Positions 62,770 to 64,000 of a DNA stretch of 64,000 nt are shown piece after piece (the first letter of the stretch is position 1; the number at the start of each line of letters is the position of its first letter). The position numbers and the translations under genes were made by a program. The DNA lies in assembly GCA_013289695.1 (NCBI GenBank), contig JABCZK010000010.1, positions 1 to 64,000 on the forward strand, in the 5' to 3' direction. The notes beneath the pieces are model-generated. The model was not told the DNA's origin. It ran no database searches and saw only the letters and a program-made list of their open reading frames with translations. This stretch comes from Acidobacteriota bacterium (GTDB taxonomy: Bacteria > Acidobacteriota > Terriglobia > Acidiferrales > UBA7541).

Positions 62770-64000
62770 GCGCTCCCCAGCTTCGCCGCGAATCGTTCCG
62801 CGGCTGTTTCGCTGATCCGTTCACCACAGCGGCAAACATCCACGGGACAACTTCGCTGCAAAAGATGCGCTTCCACTTCCGCGCGAAAATGTTTCAACAC
62901 CGAAGCGATCGGCGCGGGCACCACTTGCCCCAGCCCGCAGATCGAAGTCTGCCGCAACGCTCCGGAAAGTTCGTCGATCAGCGCGATGTCCGCGACCGAG
63001 CCCCTTCCCTGCGTCCAGCCCGTCAACATCTCCACCAATTTTTGCGAACCCACGCGACACGGGACGCACTTACCACAGGATTCGTTGCGGAAAAATTGCG
63101 TGGAGTTCAGCGCCATGTCCAGCATGCAGCGGTCTTCGGCGCACACCACCAGCGCGCCGGAGCCTAGCATCGAGCCGGCATCCGCCAGCGATTTGAAATC
63201 CAGCCGCACGTCCGCCATGGACGCGGGCAAATATCCGGAAGATGGGCCGGACGGCGCGAAGGCTTTCAGTTTTTTTCCATCCGCGATTCCACCGCCGTAT
63301 TTGAAAATCAGCTCCGATACCGGCGTGCCCATCGGCACTTCGTAAACTCCCGGATGCACCACGTCGCCACTCACGCCAATAAATTTCAGCCCCGCCGCGC
63401 CGTTCAAGCCCTGCGCTTTGTACCAATCCACGCCGCGGAAAAGAATGGCGGGTACGTTCGAAAACGTCTCGACGTTGTTGATGACCGTCGGTTTGTTCCA
63501 CAGACCCTGCTGCACGGGGAACGGCGGCTTATTGCGCGGCTCCGCGCGCTTGCCTTCGATTGCCTCCAGCAGCGCCGTCTCTTCGCCGCAAATATAACCG
63601 CCCGGGCTGACAAATATTTCCAAATCAAAGGTGAAACCGCTCCCCAGCAGGTTCGGCCCCAACAATCCGGCCCGCGTGCAGCGCCGGATTTCCTCGTACA
63701 ATATTTTTTCCTGATCCTCGTACTCGTGGCGAATATAGAGAATGCCTTTTTGCGCGCCTGTCAGCACGCCCGCCAAGATCATTCCTTCCACCACCAGGTG
63801 CGGCAAATGCGCCAGAATAAAGCGGTCCTTGAATGTGCCGGGCTCGCTTTCATCCGCATTGCACACGATATATTTATCTGACCCGGGCGCTTGCCGCACC
63901 AGTTGCCATTTCGATTCGGTGGGGAAGCCCGCTCCGCCCAGGCCGCGCAGTCCGGATGTTTTCAGCGTTTCAAAAGCCGCGGCCCAATCGCGCGACTGAA
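62766..64000 (-). CDS. NuoF/HoxF-like NADH-binding flavoprotein, cut by the window edge
   Basis: The frame stays open to the window end; the visible 411 residues begin within the NADH/FMN fold (GLRGLGGAGFPTESKWQLV) and continue with VCNADESEPGTFKDRFIL, GGYICGEETALLEAIEGKRA, RNKPPFPVQQGLWNKPTVIN and the 4Fe-4S motif ESCGKCVPCRVGS...SICGLG. It should oxidise NAD(P)H and pass electrons to the Fe-S/cNMP fusion protein whose ATG overlaps its stop. The C-terminal extension RSCPVDVCRCGERISETAAE carries extra Cys residues. The N-terminus lies outside the window. Confidence 0.92.
   Translation of the reverse strand, partial: QSRDWAAAFETLKTSGLRGLGGAGFPTESKWQLVRQAPGSDKYIVCNADESEPGTFKDRFILAHLPHLVVEGMILAGVLTGAQKGILYIRHEYEDQEKILYEEIRRCTRAGLLGPNLLGSGFTFDLEIFVSPGGYICGEETALLEAIEGKRAEPRNKPPFPVQQGLWNKPTVINNVETFSNVPAILFRGVDWYKAQGLNGAAGLKFIGVSGDVVHPGVYEVPMGTPVSELIFKYGGGIADGKKLKAFAPSGPSSGYLPASMADVRLDFKSLADAGSMLGSGALVVCAEDRCMLDMALNSTQFFRNESCGKCVPCRVGSQKLVEMLTGWTQGRGSVADIALIDELSGALRQTSICGLGQVVPAPIASVLKHFRAEVEAHLLQRSCPVDVCRCGERISETAAERFAAKLGSA

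Overview
The window looks like a chromosomal segment of a soil-type Acidobacteriota (probably class Terriglobia). This is inferred from the gene combination: HspR-controlled dnaK-dnaJ, a zf-HC2 anti-sigma protein with a YCF48-like tail, DUF4139, a PilZ-TonB fusion, a FecR/CHASE2-cyclase pair, a C-terminally extended HisG and multihaem cytochromes, all in moderately high-GC DNA. No rRNA gene, CRISPR array or intact mobile element was seen. One tRNA gene, tRNA-Ser(GCT), is present.

Layout. 1-2056: greA and an MFS exporter on the minus strand. 2100-6830: a patchy accessory block of small hypothetical, truncated or chimeric genes, lying between a 24-nt tRNA 3'-end fragment and tRNA-Ser(GCT). 7059-17075: a zinc-ribbon protein, a sigma/anti-sigma pair with a DUF4139 protein, a TPR-like secreted protein, a DPP-IV-type peptidase and a MauE/DsbA-like pair. 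17384-21168: dnaK-dnaJ-hspR with a HAIR operator overlapping the dnaK -35 box. 21237-29930: a helicase loader, a decayed REP-associated transposase, rpsA, an HU-family gene, HIT, DinB, acyl-CoA dehydrogenase, STAS and an IS5-type remnant. 29952-36890: a haem/copper monooxygenase-like protein, a GH13 enzyme, an oxalate-decarboxylase-like bicupin and a KimA-like transporter. 36931-44950: a giant hybrid histidine kinase translationally coupled to a receiver/ATPase protein, PilZ-TonB, a small basic protein and a nicotinamidase-like enzyme. 45171-47370: eutBC. 47343-53722: the hisIGDCBHFA operon, every junction overlapping, with a leader peptide carrying four consecutive His codons and an attenuator terminator. 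53979-54713: a selenocysteine-encoding deiodinase-like gene. 54979-58232: FecR and CHASE2-adenylate cyclase. 58299-64000: a minus-strand redox operon (NuoF-like, an Fe-S/cNMP-binding fusion, a four-helix cytochrome b-like protein and a decahaem cytochrome c).

The three most striking items are these. (1) The deiodinase-like selenoprotein has an in-frame UGA followed, after exactly 11 nt, by a bacterial-SECIS-like hairpin with an AGGUU loop. (2) The NADH-to-multihaem redox operon has as its central Fe-S subunit a protein carrying two cyclic-nucleotide-binding domains, and it lies beside an adenylate cyclase gene. (3) The his operon attenuator has a near-leaderless His-rich leader peptide. A family of palindromic REP-like repeats with a degenerate RAYT, and the HspR/HAIR circuit, are the next layer of interest.
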